DNA from: Rhodobacterales bacterium
Lineage (GTDB): Bacteria; Pseudomonadota; Alphaproteobacteria; Rhodobacterales; Rhodobacteraceae
Direction: 5' to 3'
Assembly (NCBI GenBank): GCA_003249215.1
Contig: QKJR01000003.1
Coordinates: forward strand, 62,001-126,000
DNA: 64,000 nt
In this document: positions 20,510 through 30,914 of the stretch, in pieces
How the letters are laid out: each line of letters starts with the position of its first letter
Position numbering within the stretch: position 1 is the first letter of the stretch
The notes under the pieces: generated by a model
What the model was told of the DNA's origin: nothing
The model's database searches: none
The model's input: only the letters and a program-made list of their open reading frames with translations
Translations under genes and position numbers: made by a program

Positions 20510-21949
20510 ATGACTTCAACCGATTTCTCCACGATCCTGCCCGAGTTCCTGCTCGCGCTCTTCGCGATGGCGGCGCTCCTGGGCGGCGTCTATACCGGCA
20601 AGGACAAGGTCGCGGGGCCGATCCTCTGGGCGACGGTCGCGGTGCTGGTGCTGATCGGCGCCATGGTCGGCCTGCGCGGCGGTGAGGCCCAGGTGGCCTT
20701 CGGCGGCCTGTTCATCGACGACGCTTTCGCGCGCTTCGCCAAGGTGACGGTGCTCCTGTCGGCGGCGGCCGTGCTCGCGATGAGCGCGGATTACATGCAG
20801 CGCCGGGGCCTTCTGCGGTTCGAATATCCGGTGCTCGTGGTGCTGGCCGTCATCGGCATGATGATGATGGTCTCGGCGGGCGATCTGATGTCGCTCTACA
20901 TGGGGCTCGAGCTGCAATCGCTTGCGCTCTACGTGGTCGCGGCGCTGCGCCGCGACTCGACGCGCTCCTCCGAGGCCGGCCTCAAATATTTCGTGCTCGG
21001 CTCGCTCTCCTCGGGCCTGCTGCTCTACGGCGCCTCGCTGACCTACGGCTTTGCCGGCACCACCACCTTCACCGGGATCATCAGCGTGGTCCACGAAGGC
21101 CATCTGCCGCTCGGCGTGCTCTTCGGCATGGTCTTCCTGATCACGGGCCTCGCGTTCAAGGTCTCGGCCGTGCCGTTCCACATGTGGACCCCGGACGTCT
21201 ATGAGGGCTCGCCCACCCCGGTCACCGCCTTCTTCGCCACCGCGCCGAAAATGGCCGCGATGGCGCTGATCGCGCGGCTCGTGCATGACGCCTTCGGCCA
21301 TGTCACCGCCGACTGGGGGCAGGTCATCGGCCTGATCGCGGTTCTGTCGATGTTCCTCGGCTCGATCGCGGGTATCGGTCAGAAGAACATCAAGCGCCTG
21401 ATGGCCTATTCCTCGATCGCGCATATGGGCTTCGCGCTGCTCGGCCTCACCGCCGGCACCGACGAGGGCGTGCGCGCGATGCTGATCTACATGGCGATCT
21501 ACGTCACCATGAACGTCGGCGCCTTTGCCTTCATCCTCTCGATGGAGCGCGACGGCGCGCCGGTCACCGAGATCTCGGCGCTCAACATGTTCTCCAAGGC
21601 CGAACCGCTGAAGGCGCTCGCGCTGCTGGTGATCTTCTTCTCGCTCGCCGGTGTGCCGCCGATGCTCGGCTTCTTCGCCAAGTTCGCGGTGCTCAAGGCG
21701 GCCGTCTCGGCCGGGTTCATCTGGATCCCGGTGCTCGGTGTGATCGCCTCGGTGATCGGCGCCTTCTACTATCTGCGCATCGTCTACTACATGTATTTCG
21801 GCACCGAGGTCGACCCGATCGACAGCCGGATGCCGGCGGTGCAATGGGTGCTCCTGATGGCGGCGGCCTTCGTGATGGTGGCGGGTGCCTTCAACCTCTT
21901 CGGGGTCGAAGGGGCCGCGCAGGCGGCGGCGGCGGCGCTTGTCCACTGA
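20510..21949 (+). CDS. nuoN: NADH-quinone oxidoreductase subunit N
   Basis: A 479-residue antiporter-like subunit, the last complex I gene. It shows [19 protein letters not shown] with the channel glutamate, the [21 protein letters not shown] signature and the [20 protein letters not shown] lysine helix. It ends in an Ala-rich tail coded by GCG repeats that overlaps the start of birA. Confidence 0.95.
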   Translation: MTSTDFSTILPEFLLALFAMAALLGGVYTGKDKVAGPILWATVAVLVLIGAMVGLRGGEAQVAFGGLFIDDAFARFAKVTVLLSAAAVLAMSADYMQRRGLLRFEYPVLVVLAVIGMMMMVSAGDLMSLYMGLELQSLALYVVAALRRDSTRSSEAGLKYFVLGSLSSGLLLYGASLTYGFAGTTTFTGIISVVHEGHLPLGVLFGMVFLITGLAFKVSAVPFHMWTPDVYEGSPTPVTAFFATAPKMAAMALIARLVHDAFGHVTADWGQVIGLIAVLSMFLGSIAGIGQKNIKRLMAYSSIAHMGFALLGLTAGTDEGVRAMLIYMAIYVTMNVGAFAFILSMERDGAPVTEISALNMFSKAEPLKALALLVIFFSLAGVPPMLGFFAKFAVLKAAVSAGFIWIPVLGVIASVIGAFYYLRIVYYMYFGTEVDPIDSRMPAVQWVLLMAAAFVMVAGAFNLFGVEGAAQAAAAALVH

Positions 21950-22715
21950 CCTCACGGCCTGGCCCGAGGGCGTGGCCCGCCACGCGCTCGCCCGGGTCGA
22001 CAGCACGATGGCCGAAGCGGCCCGACTGGCCCCGCATCTGGCGGGGCCTGCCTGGATCGAGGCCGCCGAACAGACCGGCGGCCGGGGGCGGCGCGGACGC
22101 GCTTGGCTGATGCCGCGGGGAAACCTCGCGGCAACGCTCGTTTTCCGCCCCGCGAGCTTACACCCCGGGGCGGGGCCTGCCGATCTCGCGCTTTATTCCT
22201 TCGTCGCGGCGCTCGCCCTCGAAGAGGCGCTGACGCGGGTGATCGGCCCGGCCGGGCATCTGTCGATCAAATGGCCCAATGACGTGCTCTTGAACGGTGG
22301 AAAGGTCGCCGGCATCCTGCTCGAGAGCCTCGGTCAGGGCGGGCAGGTCAGCTCGCTCGCCATTGGCATCGGCGTCAATCTCGCTGCGGCCCCGCCGATG
22401 GCCGAGGTCGAGGAGGGCGCGCTGCAACCGGTCTCGGTCGCGGGGGAAACCGGCATCGCGATCGCGCCGCCCGAATTCCTGCCGCTGCTCGCGATGGCCT
22501 TCGACCGCTACGCCGCGCAGTTCCGCACCTATGGTTTTGCGCCCCTGCGCGAGGCCTGGCTTGCCCGCGCGGCGCGTCTGGGCGAGCGGATCGTGGCGCG
22601 CACCGGCATGACCCGGCACGAGGGAATTTTCGAAGGTATCGACGCCACGGGCGCGATGCTCCTGCGCGAGGGCCGGGAGCTGCACGCGATCGCGGCGGCG
22701 GATGTGTTCTTCTGA
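21939..22715 (+). CDS. birA: Biotin-[acetyl-CoA-carboxylase] ligase
   Basis: A biotin protein ligase of about 258 residues. It has the adenylate loop GRGRRGRAW, the [21 protein letters not shown] catalytic segment with its lysine, and a C-terminal SH3-like cap. It lacks the N-terminal helix-turn-helix of E. coli BirA, so it should be an enzyme only. The best start is TTG 21939, which overlaps the nuoN stop. GTG 21972 is an alternative. It attaches biotin to carrier proteins such as MccA at the left of the window. BirA behind nuoN matches what I recall for Rhodobacter. Confidence 0.9.
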   Translation: MSTDLTAWPEGVARHALARVDSTMAEAARLAPHLAGPAWIEAAEQTGGRGRRGRAWLMPRGNLAATLVFRPASLHPGAGPADLALYSFVAALALEEALTRVIGPAGHLSIKWPNDVLLNGGKVAGILLESLGQGGQVSSLAIGIGVNLAAAPPMAEVEEGALQPVSVAGETGIAIAPPEFLPLLAMAFDRYAAQFRTYGFAPLREAWLARAARLGERIVARTGMTRHEGIFEGIDATGAMLLREGRELHAIAAADVFF

Positions 22716-22727
22716 GGAGGAGGGCGA

Positions 22728-23504
22728 ATGCTTCTCTGCATCGACTGCGGCAATACCAACACGGTCTTCTCGATCTGGGACGGCAAGGCGTTCCTCTCGA
22801 CCTGGCGGATTGCCACCGACCACCGGCGCACGGCGGATGAATATTACGTCTGGCTCTCGACGCTGATGAACCTGACCGGCATCCATGCCAAGATTTCCGA
22901 GGCGATCATCTCCTCGACCGCGCCGCGCGTGGTGTTCAACCTGCGGGTGCTCTGCAATCGCTACTATGACTGCCGCCCGCTCGTGGTGGGCAAGCCCGAT
23001 TGCGCATTGCCGGTCACACCGCGCGTCGATCTGGGCACCACGGTCGGGCCCGACCGTCTGGTGAACACGGTGGCGGGCTATGACCGGCACGGCGGCGATC
23101 TGATCGTGGTCGATTTCGGCACCGCCACCACCTTCGACGTGGTGGCCCCCGACGGGGCCTATATCGGCGGCGTGATCGCGCCCGGTGTGAACCTGAGCCT
23201 CGAGGCGCTGCATATGGCGGCGGCGGCGCTGCCCCATGTCGATGTAACGCATCCTTCACAGGTTATCGGCACGAATACGGTGGCCTGTATTCAATCGGGC
23301 GTCTATTGGGGCTATATCGGTCTCGTCGAGGGCATCGTGCGGCAAATCCGGATGGAACGCGACCGCCCGATGAAATGCATTGCGACCGGGGGGCTTGCCG
23401 CGCTCTTCGATCAGGGCTTTGATCTCTTCGATGCGGTCGAGGACGACCTGACCATTCATGGGCTGCGGCTCATCAACGATTACAACAAGGGGCTGGCTGC
23501 GTGA
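22728..23504 (+). CDS. coaX: Type III pantothenate kinase
   Basis: A 258-residue ASKHA-fold kinase that performs the first step of coenzyme A synthesis. It has the N-terminal phosphate loop LCIDCGNTNTVFSIW, the LGTTVGPDRLVN pantothenate-binding segment and the DLIVVDFGTATTFDVV motif. GGAGGAGGGCG precedes the start. The stop overlaps the rnj start as ATG/GTG (GCGTGAGC), so coaX and rnj are coupled. Confidence 0.93.
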   Translation: MLLCIDCGNTNTVFSIWDGKAFLSTWRIATDHRRTADEYYVWLSTLMNLTGIHAKISEAIISSTAPRVVFNLRVLCNRYYDCRPLVVGKPDCALPVTPRVDLGTTVGPDRLVNTVAGYDRHGGDLIVVDFGTATTFDVVAPDGAYIGGVIAPGVNLSLEALHMAAAALPHVDVTHPSQVIGTNTVACIQSGVYWGYIGLVEGIVRQIRMERDRPMKCIATGGLAALFDQGFDLFDAVEDDLTIHGLRLINDYNKGLAA

Positions 23505-25177
23505 GCGACCGACTGATCTATCTTCCTCTCGGGGGCGCCGGTGAAATCGGCATGAACGCCTATGTCTATGGCTATGGCCCCGAGGGCAAGGAACGGCTGA
23601 TCGTCGTCGATCTCGGCGTGACCTTCCCGGATATGGACAGCACGCCCGGCGTCGATCTGATCATGGCCGATACCGCCTGGCTCGAGGAAAACGCCGCGCG
23701 GATCGAGGCGATCTTCATCACCCATGCCCACGAGGACCATATCGGCGCGCTGGCCCATCTGTGGCCCAAGCTGCGCAAGCCGATCTACGCCCGCCCCTTC
23801 ACCGCCCGTATCGGCCAGATGAAGCTCGAAGAGGCCGGGATCGCCGCCGATCAGCTTCATGTCGTCACCGCGCGCCCCTTCACCGTCGAGGCCGGTCCCT
23901 TCAAGGTGCAATTCGTGCCAGTCAGCCACTCGATCCCGGAAAGCTCGGGCCTCGTGATCGACACGCCCGCGGGCCGGATCGTCCATACGGGCGATTTCAA
24001 GCTCGACGGCAATCCGATCGTGGGCGAACCCTTCGACCCGCTGCTGTGGCACGAGATCGCCAAGGAAGGGCAGGGGGTCAAGGTGCTGGTCTGCGACTCG
24101 ACCAACGTCTTCTCGCCGCAGCCGGGCCGGTCGGAGGCCACTCTGGCCGAGCCGCTGGCCGAGCTGATCGCATCTCAAACCGGGATGGTCGTGGCGACCA
24201 CCTTCGCCTCGAACGTCGCGCGCCTGAAAACGCTCGCCGAGGCGGGTAAGGCCGCGGGGCGCTCGGTCTGCCTGCTCGGCCGCGCGATGAAGAAGATGGT
24301 CTCGGCGGCCGAGGAAACCAATGTGCTGACCGGCATGCCCGGCACGATCTCGCCCGAGGATGCGGCGGAGGTCGGGCGCGACAATCTGATGCTGATCGTG
24401 ACCGGCAGCCAGGGCGAACGGCGCGCGGCTTCGGCGCAGCTGAGCCGCGGGAAATATCTGGGCCTCGAGATGAAGGAGGGCGACACCTTCCTCTTCTCCT
24501 CGAAGATCATTCCGGGCAACGAACGCGGCGTGATCCGCATCATGAACGCGTTTTCGGAAATGGGCGTCGATGTGATTGACGACCGCGGCGGGCTCTATCA
24601 CGTCTCGGGCCACGCCAACCGCCCCGATCTCGAGGCGGTGCATGACCTGATCGCGCCCAAGATCCTGATCCCAATGCATGGCGAGCACCGCCACATGCGC
24701 GAGCATTCCAAGATCGCGATCTCGAAGGGGATCGCGAGCGAGGTGGCGACCAATGGCACGATGCTCGACCTGACCGGCCCCGCGCCGAAGATCGTCGAAT
24801 ATATCGAGACCGGGCGGACCTATCTCGACGGCAATGTGCTCATCGGCGCGATGGATGGCGTGGTGCGCGACCGGATTCGCATGGCACTGAACGGTCATGT
24901 GCTGATCACGGTCATCATCGACGAGGACGACCAGCCCTTGGGCGATGCCTGGGTCGAGCTGATGGGCCTGCCCGAGGTGGGCAAGCGCGGCCGCCCGGTC
25001 GCCGATCAGATCGAGGACGAGCTCGCCGAATTCCTCGAACGCGCGCCCGACAAGGTGATCTCGAACGATGCCAAGATGGACGAGGCCCTGCGCCGGATCG
25101 CGCGGCAGGTGACGATGGAAGAGGTCGGCAAGAAGCCCGAGGTGACCGTCGTCGTCAGCCGCCTGATGGCCGAGTGA
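23501..25177 (+). CDS. rnj: Ribonuclease J
   Basis: A 558-residue metallo-beta-lactamase/beta-CASP nuclease. The metal motif HAHEDH spans residues 75-80 and further zinc ligands lie in VSHSIPESSG and HTGDFKLD. The CASP part includes SQGERRAASAQLSRG and HVSGHANRPDLE. RNase J processes and degrades mRNA and rRNA from the 5' end, and is common in alphaproteobacteria. The GTG start (GTGAGCGACCGA) overlaps the coaX stop. A strong terminator follows about 70 bases downstream. Confidence 0.93.
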   Translation: MSDRLIYLPLGGAGEIGMNAYVYGYGPEGKERLIVVDLGVTFPDMDSTPGVDLIMADTAWLEENAARIEAIFITHAHEDHIGALAHLWPKLRKPIYARPFTARIGQMKLEEAGIAADQLHVVTARPFTVEAGPFKVQFVPVSHSIPESSGLVIDTPAGRIVHTGDFKLDGNPIVGEPFDPLLWHEIAKEGQGVKVLVCDSTNVFSPQPGRSEATLAEPLAELIASQTGMVVATTFASNVARLKTLAEAGKAAGRSVCLLGRAMKKMVSAAEETNVLTGMPGTISPEDAAEVGRDNLMLIVTGSQGERRAASAQLSRGKYLGLEMKEGDTFLFSSKIIPGNERGVIRIMNAFSEMGVDVIDDRGGLYHVSGHANRPDLEAVHDLIAPKILIPMHGEHRHMREHSKIAISKGIASEVATNGTMLDLTGPAPKIVEYIETGRTYLDGNVLIGAMDGVVRDRIRMALNGHVLITVIIDEDDQPLGDAWVELMGLPEVGKRGRPVADQIEDELAEFLERAPDKVISNDAKMDEALRRIARQVTMEEVGKKPEVTVVVSRLMAE

Positions 25178-25248
25178 CGCGCGCGGCGGGGCAGGGCGCC
25201 CCTGCCCCGAGTGCCGCTGAACGGGTCTTGTGACGATGCCGTCTCATC

Positions 25249-25280
25249 AAAAAGCCCCGGGGGTGACCCCGGGGCTTTTT
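25249..25280. terminator. Bidirectional rho-independent terminator between rnj and rhlE
   Basis: AAAAAGCCCCGGGG (25249-25262) and CCCCGGGGCTTTTT (25267-25280) form a 14-bp perfect stem with a 4-base loop. The A-run and T-run allow it to work in both directions, ending the nuo-birA-coaX-rnj transcript and the convergent rhlE transcript. Confidence 0.9.
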
Positions 25281-25316
25281 GATCTGTTGCGGGCAAGCCC
25301 TCTGCGGGCAAGGCCC

Positions 25317-26984
25317 TCAGCTTTCCGAGCTTTCCTCGACCACTTCGGGCAGATCCGCGGCCTCGACCTCGGCTTCGCCATTCGGCTCGGCGCTGGCGGC
25401 GGCGCGGGCCGCGGCGGTGGTGCGGAACGAGCGCAGGATGAAATCGGGAACGTGATCGCCCATGCCGACGACGGCCGGCCCGTTGTCGCGGTCGCGCCCG
25501 CGGCCACCACGCTCGCGACGGTCGTCGCGGCGCTCTTCCCGGCGCTCTTCGCGGCGGGGCGCCTCGGCGCGCGGGGCGCGCTCCTCGCGCGGCTCGCGGA
25601 CGGGTTCGGCCCGCACGGGCGCCTCCTCGACGACGGCGGTTTCGATCGCCTCGGGCAGCGCCTCGGCGGCCTCGCGGGCGCGGTCACGCCCGCCGCGCGA
25701 ACGGCCCCGGTCTTCGCCGCGCCCCTCGCCACGATCCCGGTCACGTCCGCCACGCGAGCGGCCACGGCCACCACGGCGGCCTTCGTCCTCGTCGTATTTC
25801 TTCGGCTCGCGATGCGCGGCCTCGGAGAGGGTGAAGCCCTCGGGCGCCTCGGCGCGCGGGATCTCCATCTTCACCAGCGCCTGGATCTGGCTCAGGTATT
25901 TCTCATCCGCGGGCGTCGCGATCGAATAGGCCGTGCCCTTGCGCCCGGCGCGGCCGGTGCGGCCGATGCGGTGGACGTAATCCTCGGCATGGCTCGGCAG
26001 GTCATAGTTGAAGACATGGCTGACCGCCGGAATATCGAGGCCCCGCGCCGCAACGTCCGAGGCGATCAGCAGTTGCAGCCCGCCTTCGCGGAAGGCGTCG
26101 AGCGTCTGCATCCGCTGGCGCTGCTCCAGATCGCCATGGATCGGGGCGGCGTTGAACCCGTGCGACTTCAGCGATTTCGCGACGATATCCACATCGGTCT
26201 TGCGGTTGCAGAAGACGATCGCGTTGGTGCAGGCCTCGCCCTCGGCGGTGATCAGCGCGCGCAGAAGCTCGCGTTTCGCCTTGGCGGCCTGATCGCGGCG
26301 CGGCGGCGTGATCTGCACGAGCTTCTGGGTGATCGTCTCGCTGGTGGTGGCCTGACGGGCAACCTCGATGCGGGCGGGGCCGTGCAGGAAGGTGTTGGTG
26401 ATCCGCTCGATCTCGGGCGCCATCGTGGCCGAGAAGAAGAGCGTCTGACGGGTGAAGGGCGTCAGCTGGAAGATGCGCTCGATATCGGGGATGAAGCCCA
26501 TGTCGAGCATCCGGTCGGCCTCATCGACGACCATGATCTGCACGCCGGTGAGCAGCAGCTTGCCGCGTTCGAAATGGTCCAAGAGACGGCCGGGGGTGGC
26601 GATCAGCACATCGACGCCGCGGTCGATCAGCTTGTCCTGTTCGGAGAAGCTCACGCCACCGATCAGGAGCGCCTTGGTCAGCTTGGTGTGCTTGGCGTAG
26701 ATGTCGAAGTTCTCGGCCACCTGAGCGGCGAGTTCGCGCGTCGGGCAGAGCACGAGCGAGCGCGGCATCCGGGCGCGCGCGCGGCCCTTCGACAGCAGCG
26801 TGATCATCGGCAGGGTGAAGCTCGCCGTCTTGCCGGTGCCGGTCTGGGCGATGCCGAGCACGTCCTTGCCCTCAAGGGCGGGGGGAATCGCTCCCTCCTG
26901 GATCGGCGTCGGGCTTTCGTAGCCCGCTTCGGCAACGGCGGTCAGGACCTTGGGGTCCAGCTTCAGGTCGGAGAATTTGGTCAT
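25317..26984 (-). CDS. rhlE: DEAD-box RNA helicase, RhlE type
   Basis: A 555-residue helicase with the Q motif (PTPIQEGAIPPAL), Walker A AQTGTGKT, the DEAD box in VVDEADRMLDMG, the SAT motif FFSATMAP and the late HRIGRTGRAGRKG motif. From about residue 375 the tail is low-complexity Arg/Gly/Asp with several SRGGRDR and RGG-like units, then an Ala/Glu/Pro-rich end. Such tails bind RNA and help condense degradosome-like bodies. The final 20 residues are acidic. Convergence with RNase J next door is notable because the two activities act on RNA together. Confidence 0.92.
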   Translation of the reverse strand: MTKFSDLKLDPKVLTAVAEAGYESPTPIQEGAIPPALEGKDVLGIAQTGTGKTASFTLPMITLLSKGRARARMPRSLVLCPTRELAAQVAENFDIYAKHTKLTKALLIGGVSFSEQDKLIDRGVDVLIATPGRLLDHFERGKLLLTGVQIMVVDEADRMLDMGFIPDIERIFQLTPFTRQTLFFSATMAPEIERITNTFLHGPARIEVARQATTSETITQKLVQITPPRRDQAAKAKRELLRALITAEGEACTNAIVFCNRKTDVDIVAKSLKSHGFNAAPIHGDLEQRQRMQTLDAFREGGLQLLIASDVAARGLDIPAVSHVFNYDLPSHAEDYVHRIGRTGRAGRKGTAYSIATPADEKYLSQIQALVKMEIPRAEAPEGFTLSEAAHREPKKYDEDEGRRGGRGRSRGGRDRDRGEGRGEDRGRSRGGRDRAREAAEALPEAIETAVVEEAPVRAEPVREPREERAPRAEAPRREERREERRDDRRERGGRGRDRDNGPAVVGMGDHVPDFILRSFRTTAAARAAASAEPNGEAEVEAADLPEVVEESSES

Positions 26985-27071
26985 ATGCGTCCCAGAAATG
27001 CGGGATCGGCCCGCAGGTTGAGGGACGCGGATGTCGGGCGCCCCGAGAGCCCGCCGGATGCGGGTGCCGCC

Positions 27072-27100
27072 GACCTAACCGAATTTTGCAAAACCGTCAA
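27072..27100 (-). promoter_or_regulatory. Candidate rhlE promoter
   Basis: On the minus strand TTGACG (27100-27095), 17 bases and TAGGTC (27077-27072). The -35 box overlaps the stop codon of the upstream gene and would give a leader of about 80 bases. The -10 box is poor. Confidence 0.3.
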
Positions 27101-27918
27101 TCTTTCCGGGGAGATTGCCCGGGAGATTGGCGCTCTTTCATCCGTTTCAGCCGGCGCAGGATCGAGCGGTTGGAGCGGTCGAACTCATCGAGCAGCGCCT
27201 CGGCGATCGGCCGCATCGCGCCCGCGCCCTCCGCCGCGCGCATAATCCGCGCGACGATGTTGAGCCCGAGATCCCCGGTCGCGAGGTCATAGGGCGCCAA
27301 TCCCATCGGCAGGGGACCGGGATGGGGCACACGCGCGGGGAAGGCCTCCCAGGCGGGATGGCCGGAAAACCGCCGCTCGGCCTCGTAGAGTTTGACCATC
27401 CCGAACATCAGCGCGATCTGCGCGCCGGTCGCGCGTTCGGCCTCGGTCCGGCCATGTTCGGCGAAACACTGCGCGGCCGAGAGGCGCCAGCGGGTGGGCA
27501 TGGTGCGCGCGAGATCGGCGCCCAATTCGTCCCAGATCCGGAAGAAGAGCGTGCGCGCCTGCGCCGGAGGATCGGCGCGGCGCAGCACCATCACGAGGCA
27601 GGCGTGCAGATATTCTAGCGCGGTCGTCTCGGGGTCGGCGGCCATCTCGCGTGCGAGATTGCGCGCGCGCCCGGCGAAATCGGTGAAGGCCGCGCTTTCG
27701 CGCGGGCCCTCGGGCACGCTCATCGGGCGGGCGCCGAGCGCAGAAAGGTCGCAATCGGGCGCCGGCAGATCGTCGGGGCCGAAGTCGAAGGGCGCCTCGC
27801 GACGTTCGAGCCGGGCAAGCGCACCCGCCACCCCCGCCCCGAGCGAGCTCTCGCCCAGGTCGTATTCGCCCTTGGTGGCGAGGGTGGCGCGGGGGTGATC
27901 GGGGTCGGATTGCGGCAT
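27097..27918 (-). CDS. Conserved-looking protein of unknown function
   Basis: A 273-residue soluble protein without signal peptide or membrane helix. The N-terminus is hydrophilic, the middle (about 70-230) is mostly helical with AREMAADPETTALEYLHACL and TLFFRIWDELGADLARTMPTRW, and the end is strongly basic (RRLKRMKERQSPGQSPRKD). I do not recognise a family. The start ATG 27918 has GAGGAGCCCCG upstream on its strand. It may be transcribed with rhlE, 112 bases downstream. The divergent gap to argS contains GGCCCC/GGGGCC repeats at about 27970-27995. Confidence 0.7.
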   Translation of the reverse strand: MPQSDPDHPRATLATKGEYDLGESSLGAGVAGALARLERREAPFDFGPDDLPAPDCDLSALGARPMSVPEGPRESAAFTDFAGRARNLAREMAADPETTALEYLHACLVMVLRRADPPAQARTLFFRIWDELGADLARTMPTRWRLSAAQCFAEHGRTEAERATGAQIALMFGMVKLYEAERRFSGHPAWEAFPARVPHPGPLPMGLAPYDLATGDLGLNIVARIMRAAEGAGAMRPIAEALLDEFDRSNRSILRRLKRMKERQSPGQSPRKD

Positions 27919-28052
27919 CGGGGCTCCTCGGGTCCGGCGCAGAATGGCGCCGGAACGGCCGAAAGAAAAGGCCCCGAAAGGGCCCGAAAGGGGCCAATCC
28001 TTGACGCCGCGCGCCGCCTCTGGCAGGGGAGGGGCAACAAGGGAAGCCGTCC

Positions 28053-29795
28053 ATGAACCTATTCGCCGATATCCGCACCGCAGTGATCGCCGCGCTCGAC
28101 GCGCTCGTGGCCGAGGGCGTTCTGCCCGCGGGCCTCGATTATGCCAATGTCGCCGTCGAGCCGCCGCGCGATGCGGCGCATGGCGATATGGCGACCAATG
28201 CGGCGATGGTGCTGGCGAAACCTGCGGGCGCCAATCCGCGCGCGATCGCCGAGGCGCTGGCCGCGAAGCTCGGCGCCGATCCGCGGATCACCGCGGCCGA
28301 GGTGGCGGGGCCGGGCTTCCTCAATCTGCGGCTCGCGCCCGAAAGCTGGGATCGGGTGATCGTCGCGGCTCTGGCGGCGGGCGCCGATTTCGGGCGTTCC
28401 ACGCTGGGCGCCGGGATCAAGGTCAACGTCGAATATGTCTCGGCCAACCCCACGGGGCCGATGCATGTCGGCCATACCCGCGGTGCGGTCTTCGGCGATG
28501 CGCTGGCCAGCCTGCTCGATTTCGCGGGTTATGACGTCACCCGCGAATATTACATCAACGACGGTGGCGCGCAGGTGAACGTGCTCGCCCGCTCGGCGTT
28601 CGAGCGTTACCGCGAGGCCTGCGGCCTCGAGCCCGAGGTCCGCGAGGGGCTCTACCCCGGCGATTATCTGATCCCGGTGGGCGAGGCGCTCAAAGCCAAA
28701 TATGGCGAGAGCCTGCTCGACAAGGGCGAGCAATTTTGGCTCGAAGAGGTCCGCGAGTTTGCCACCGAGGCGATGATGGGCATGATCCGAGAGGATCTGC
28801 AGCTTCTGAACGTCAAGATGGACGTCTATTCCTCGGAAAAGGCGCTTTACGGCACCGGCAAGATCGAGGCGGCGCTGCAGCGGTTGCAGGATCTCGGGCT
28901 GATCTACGAGGGCGTTCTGGAACCGCCGAAAGGCAAGCTGCCCGAGGATTGGGAAGAGCGCGAGCAGACCCTTTTCCGCTCGACCAAATTCGGCGATGAC
29001 GTCGATCGTCCGGTGAAGAAGTCGGACGGGTCGTGGACCTATTTCGCGCCCGATATCGCCTATCACTACGACAAGGTGCAGCGCGGCTTCGATCAGCTCA
29101 TTGACGTCTTCGGCGCGGACCACGGCGGTTACGTCAAGCGGATGAAGGCGGCGGTCGCGGCGCTTTCGGAAAACCGCGTGCCGCTCGACATCAAGCTCAT
29201 TCAGCTCGTGAAGCTCTTCAAGAACGGCGAGCCCTTCAAGATGAGCAAGCGCGCGGGCACCTTCGTCACGCTGCGCGACGTGGTCGAGCAGGCGGGCGCG
29301 GACGTGACCCGCTTCCACATGCTGACGCGCAAGAACGACGCGCCCTTGGATTTCGATTTCGACAAGGTGCTCGAGCAATCCAAGGACAACCCGGTCTTCT
29401 ACGTCCAATACGCCCATGCCCGGGTGGCGAGCGTGGCACGCAAGGCCACCGAGGCAGGCGTCGACGTCACCGATGCGGCGCTGGCCGGGGCCAATCTGGC
29501 GATGAACCGCCACGAGGCCGAGCTCGCGCTTGCCCGCAAGATCGCCGAATGGCCGCGCCATGTGGAAATCGCCGCGCGCGCGAACGAGCCGCACCGGATC
29601 GCTTTCTTCCTCTATGAGATCGCCTCGGATCTGCACGCGCTCTGGAACCGCGGCAATGACGAGCCCGCCCTGCGCTTCGTGCAGGAGGATGCGGGTGCGA
29701 CATCGGCGAAAATCGCCCTCGCCCGGGCCTGTGCCGTTGTGATTTCCGCGGGTCTTGGTATTCTCGGGGTAACCCCGGCCGAAGAGATGCGCTGA
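28053..29795 (+). CDS. argS: Arginyl-tRNA synthetase
   Basis: A 580-residue class I synthetase that charges tRNA-Arg. It has the N-terminal Add-1 domain, the HVGH form of the HIGH motif at residues 138-141, KMSK at about 396-399, and the C-terminal DALR anticodon-binding domain. TTGACG at 28001 may be its -35 box, but there is no recognisable -10. It heads a run of rightward genes (SPOR protein, nagZ, scpA, scpB). Confidence 0.95.
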   Translation: MNLFADIRTAVIAALDALVAEGVLPAGLDYANVAVEPPRDAAHGDMATNAAMVLAKPAGANPRAIAEALAAKLGADPRITAAEVAGPGFLNLRLAPESWDRVIVAALAAGADFGRSTLGAGIKVNVEYVSANPTGPMHVGHTRGAVFGDALASLLDFAGYDVTREYYINDGGAQVNVLARSAFERYREACGLEPEVREGLYPGDYLIPVGEALKAKYGESLLDKGEQFWLEEVREFATEAMMGMIREDLQLLNVKMDVYSSEKALYGTGKIEAALQRLQDLGLIYEGVLEPPKGKLPEDWEEREQTLFRSTKFGDDVDRPVKKSDGSWTYFAPDIAYHYDKVQRGFDQLIDVFGADHGGYVKRMKAAVAALSENRVPLDIKLIQLVKLFKNGEPFKMSKRAGTFVTLRDVVEQAGADVTRFHMLTRKNDAPLDFDFDKVLEQSKDNPVFYVQYAHARVASVARKATEAGVDVTDAALAGANLAMNRHEAELALARKIAEWPRHVEIAARANEPHRIAFFLYEIASDLHALWNRGNDEPALRFVQEDAGATSAKIALARACAVVISAGLGILGVTPAEEMR

Positions 29796-29869
29796 CGCAC
29801 GAAGGCCGGGCTGGGGGCGCCAAGGCCCCCGGATGGGCAGTTTGGCCGGGCGACCGGCGGCGAGGCGAG

Positions 29870-30883
29870 ATGTCGGGCGATCAGCACCGCGAGGGCGGAG
29901 GATACGGGTATGACGGCGGGGCCCCTTCGGGCTCGGCCCTTGCGCCGGTGTCGCGCTGGGTGCGCGTCGCGGGCGCGGCCACCTCGCTTGCGCTGCTCGT
30001 GGGCGTCGTGGTCTGGGGCTACAAGCTCGCGGTGCGCGACGTCTCCGGCGTGCCGGTGATCCGCGCGATCGAGGGCCCCTCGCGGATCGCCCCGGAGGAC
30101 CCGGGCGGCGAACTGGCGAGCCACGTGGGCCTTGCCGTCAATCAGGTCGCGGGCACCGGATCGGCTGCGCCCGGACCCGATCAGGTGATGCTCGCCCCCG
30201 ATCCGCAGGATATCACCGACGAGGATATGACCATGGCCGCGGTCGGGCCCTTGCCCGATCCGGCGGCGCCCGCGCGCCCCGCGCTGCCCGCGGCCGCGGC
30301 GCCGACGCCTGTGCCCGACAGCCGCGCGGGCGCCGGCGCCGCGCCGGCCGAGGCTCCGGCGCCCGATGAGGCGGTGCCCGAGGGGCAGGAGGCCGAGGCC
30401 GAGCCCGGCGAGGCGCCCGCGGAAACGGCCGAAGACACCGGCGAAGACGCCGCTGCCCCGATCGTGGTCATCCCCACGACCGTGCCCGGGGTTGCGCACT
30501 CGCCGCGCCCGATGGCACGCCCGGAAACCGACCTTGCGGCCGAGGCCGCCGCGGCCGCCGTCGCCCGCGCGATGGGCGGCGAGCCGGAGGCCGGTGGTGG
30601 CACCGAAGAGGTCGACCCCTCGACCCTGCCTGAGGGCACGCGGCTCGCGCAGATCGGCGCCTTCGAAACGCCCGATCTCGCCCGCGCCGAATGGGACCGG
30701 GTGGCCGAGCGCTTCGGCGCGCTGATGGAGGGCAAGCGCCGGGTGATCCAGCAGGCGGCCTCGGGCGGGCGCACCTTCTACCGCCTGCGCGTCGAGGGCT
30801 TCGCCGATGTCGACGAGGCGCGGCGCTTCTGCGCGGCGCTGGTGGCCGAACAGACCAATTGCATTCCGACGCTCGTGCGATGA
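29870..30883 (+). CDS. SPOR-domain membrane protein
   Basis: A 337-residue protein with a short cytoplasmic start, one membrane helix at about 32-52, a long Ala/Pro/Glu-rich linker to about 230 and a C-terminal SPOR domain at about 258-337 (GTRLAQIGAFETPDLARAEW to the end). SPOR domains bind denuded peptidoglycan at the division septum. The linker would span the periplasm. The location just before nagZ fits a cell-wall role. Confidence 0.85.
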   Translation: MSGDQHREGGGYGYDGGAPSGSALAPVSRWVRVAGAATSLALLVGVVVWGYKLAVRDVSGVPVIRAIEGPSRIAPEDPGGELASHVGLAVNQVAGTGSAAPGPDQVMLAPDPQDITDEDMTMAAVGPLPDPAAPARPALPAAAAPTPVPDSRAGAGAAPAEAPAPDEAVPEGQEAEAEPGEAPAETAEDTGEDAAAPIVVIPTTVPGVAHSPRPMARPETDLAAEAAAAAVARAMGGEPEAGGGTEEVDPSTLPEGTRLAQIGAFETPDLARAEWDRVAERFGALMEGKRRVIQQAASGGRTFYRLRVEGFADVDEARRFCAALVAEQTNCIPTLVR

Positions 30884-30914
30884 GCAGGCGTGCGCTGAGC
30901 GGGGAGGGGGCGGC

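Noticed and set aside
27968..27995. GGCCCC-gaaagggcccgaaa-GGGGCC as a terminator or operator between the unknown gene and argS
   Set aside because: It lies in a divergent gap, so a terminator makes no sense, and GC-rich repeats of GGCCC with GAAAG can arise by chance. No partner motif was found.
28001..28030. argS promoter at TTGACG
   Set aside because: The -35 box is good, but there is no AT-rich -10 at 16-18 bases. I left it as a remark in the gene entry.
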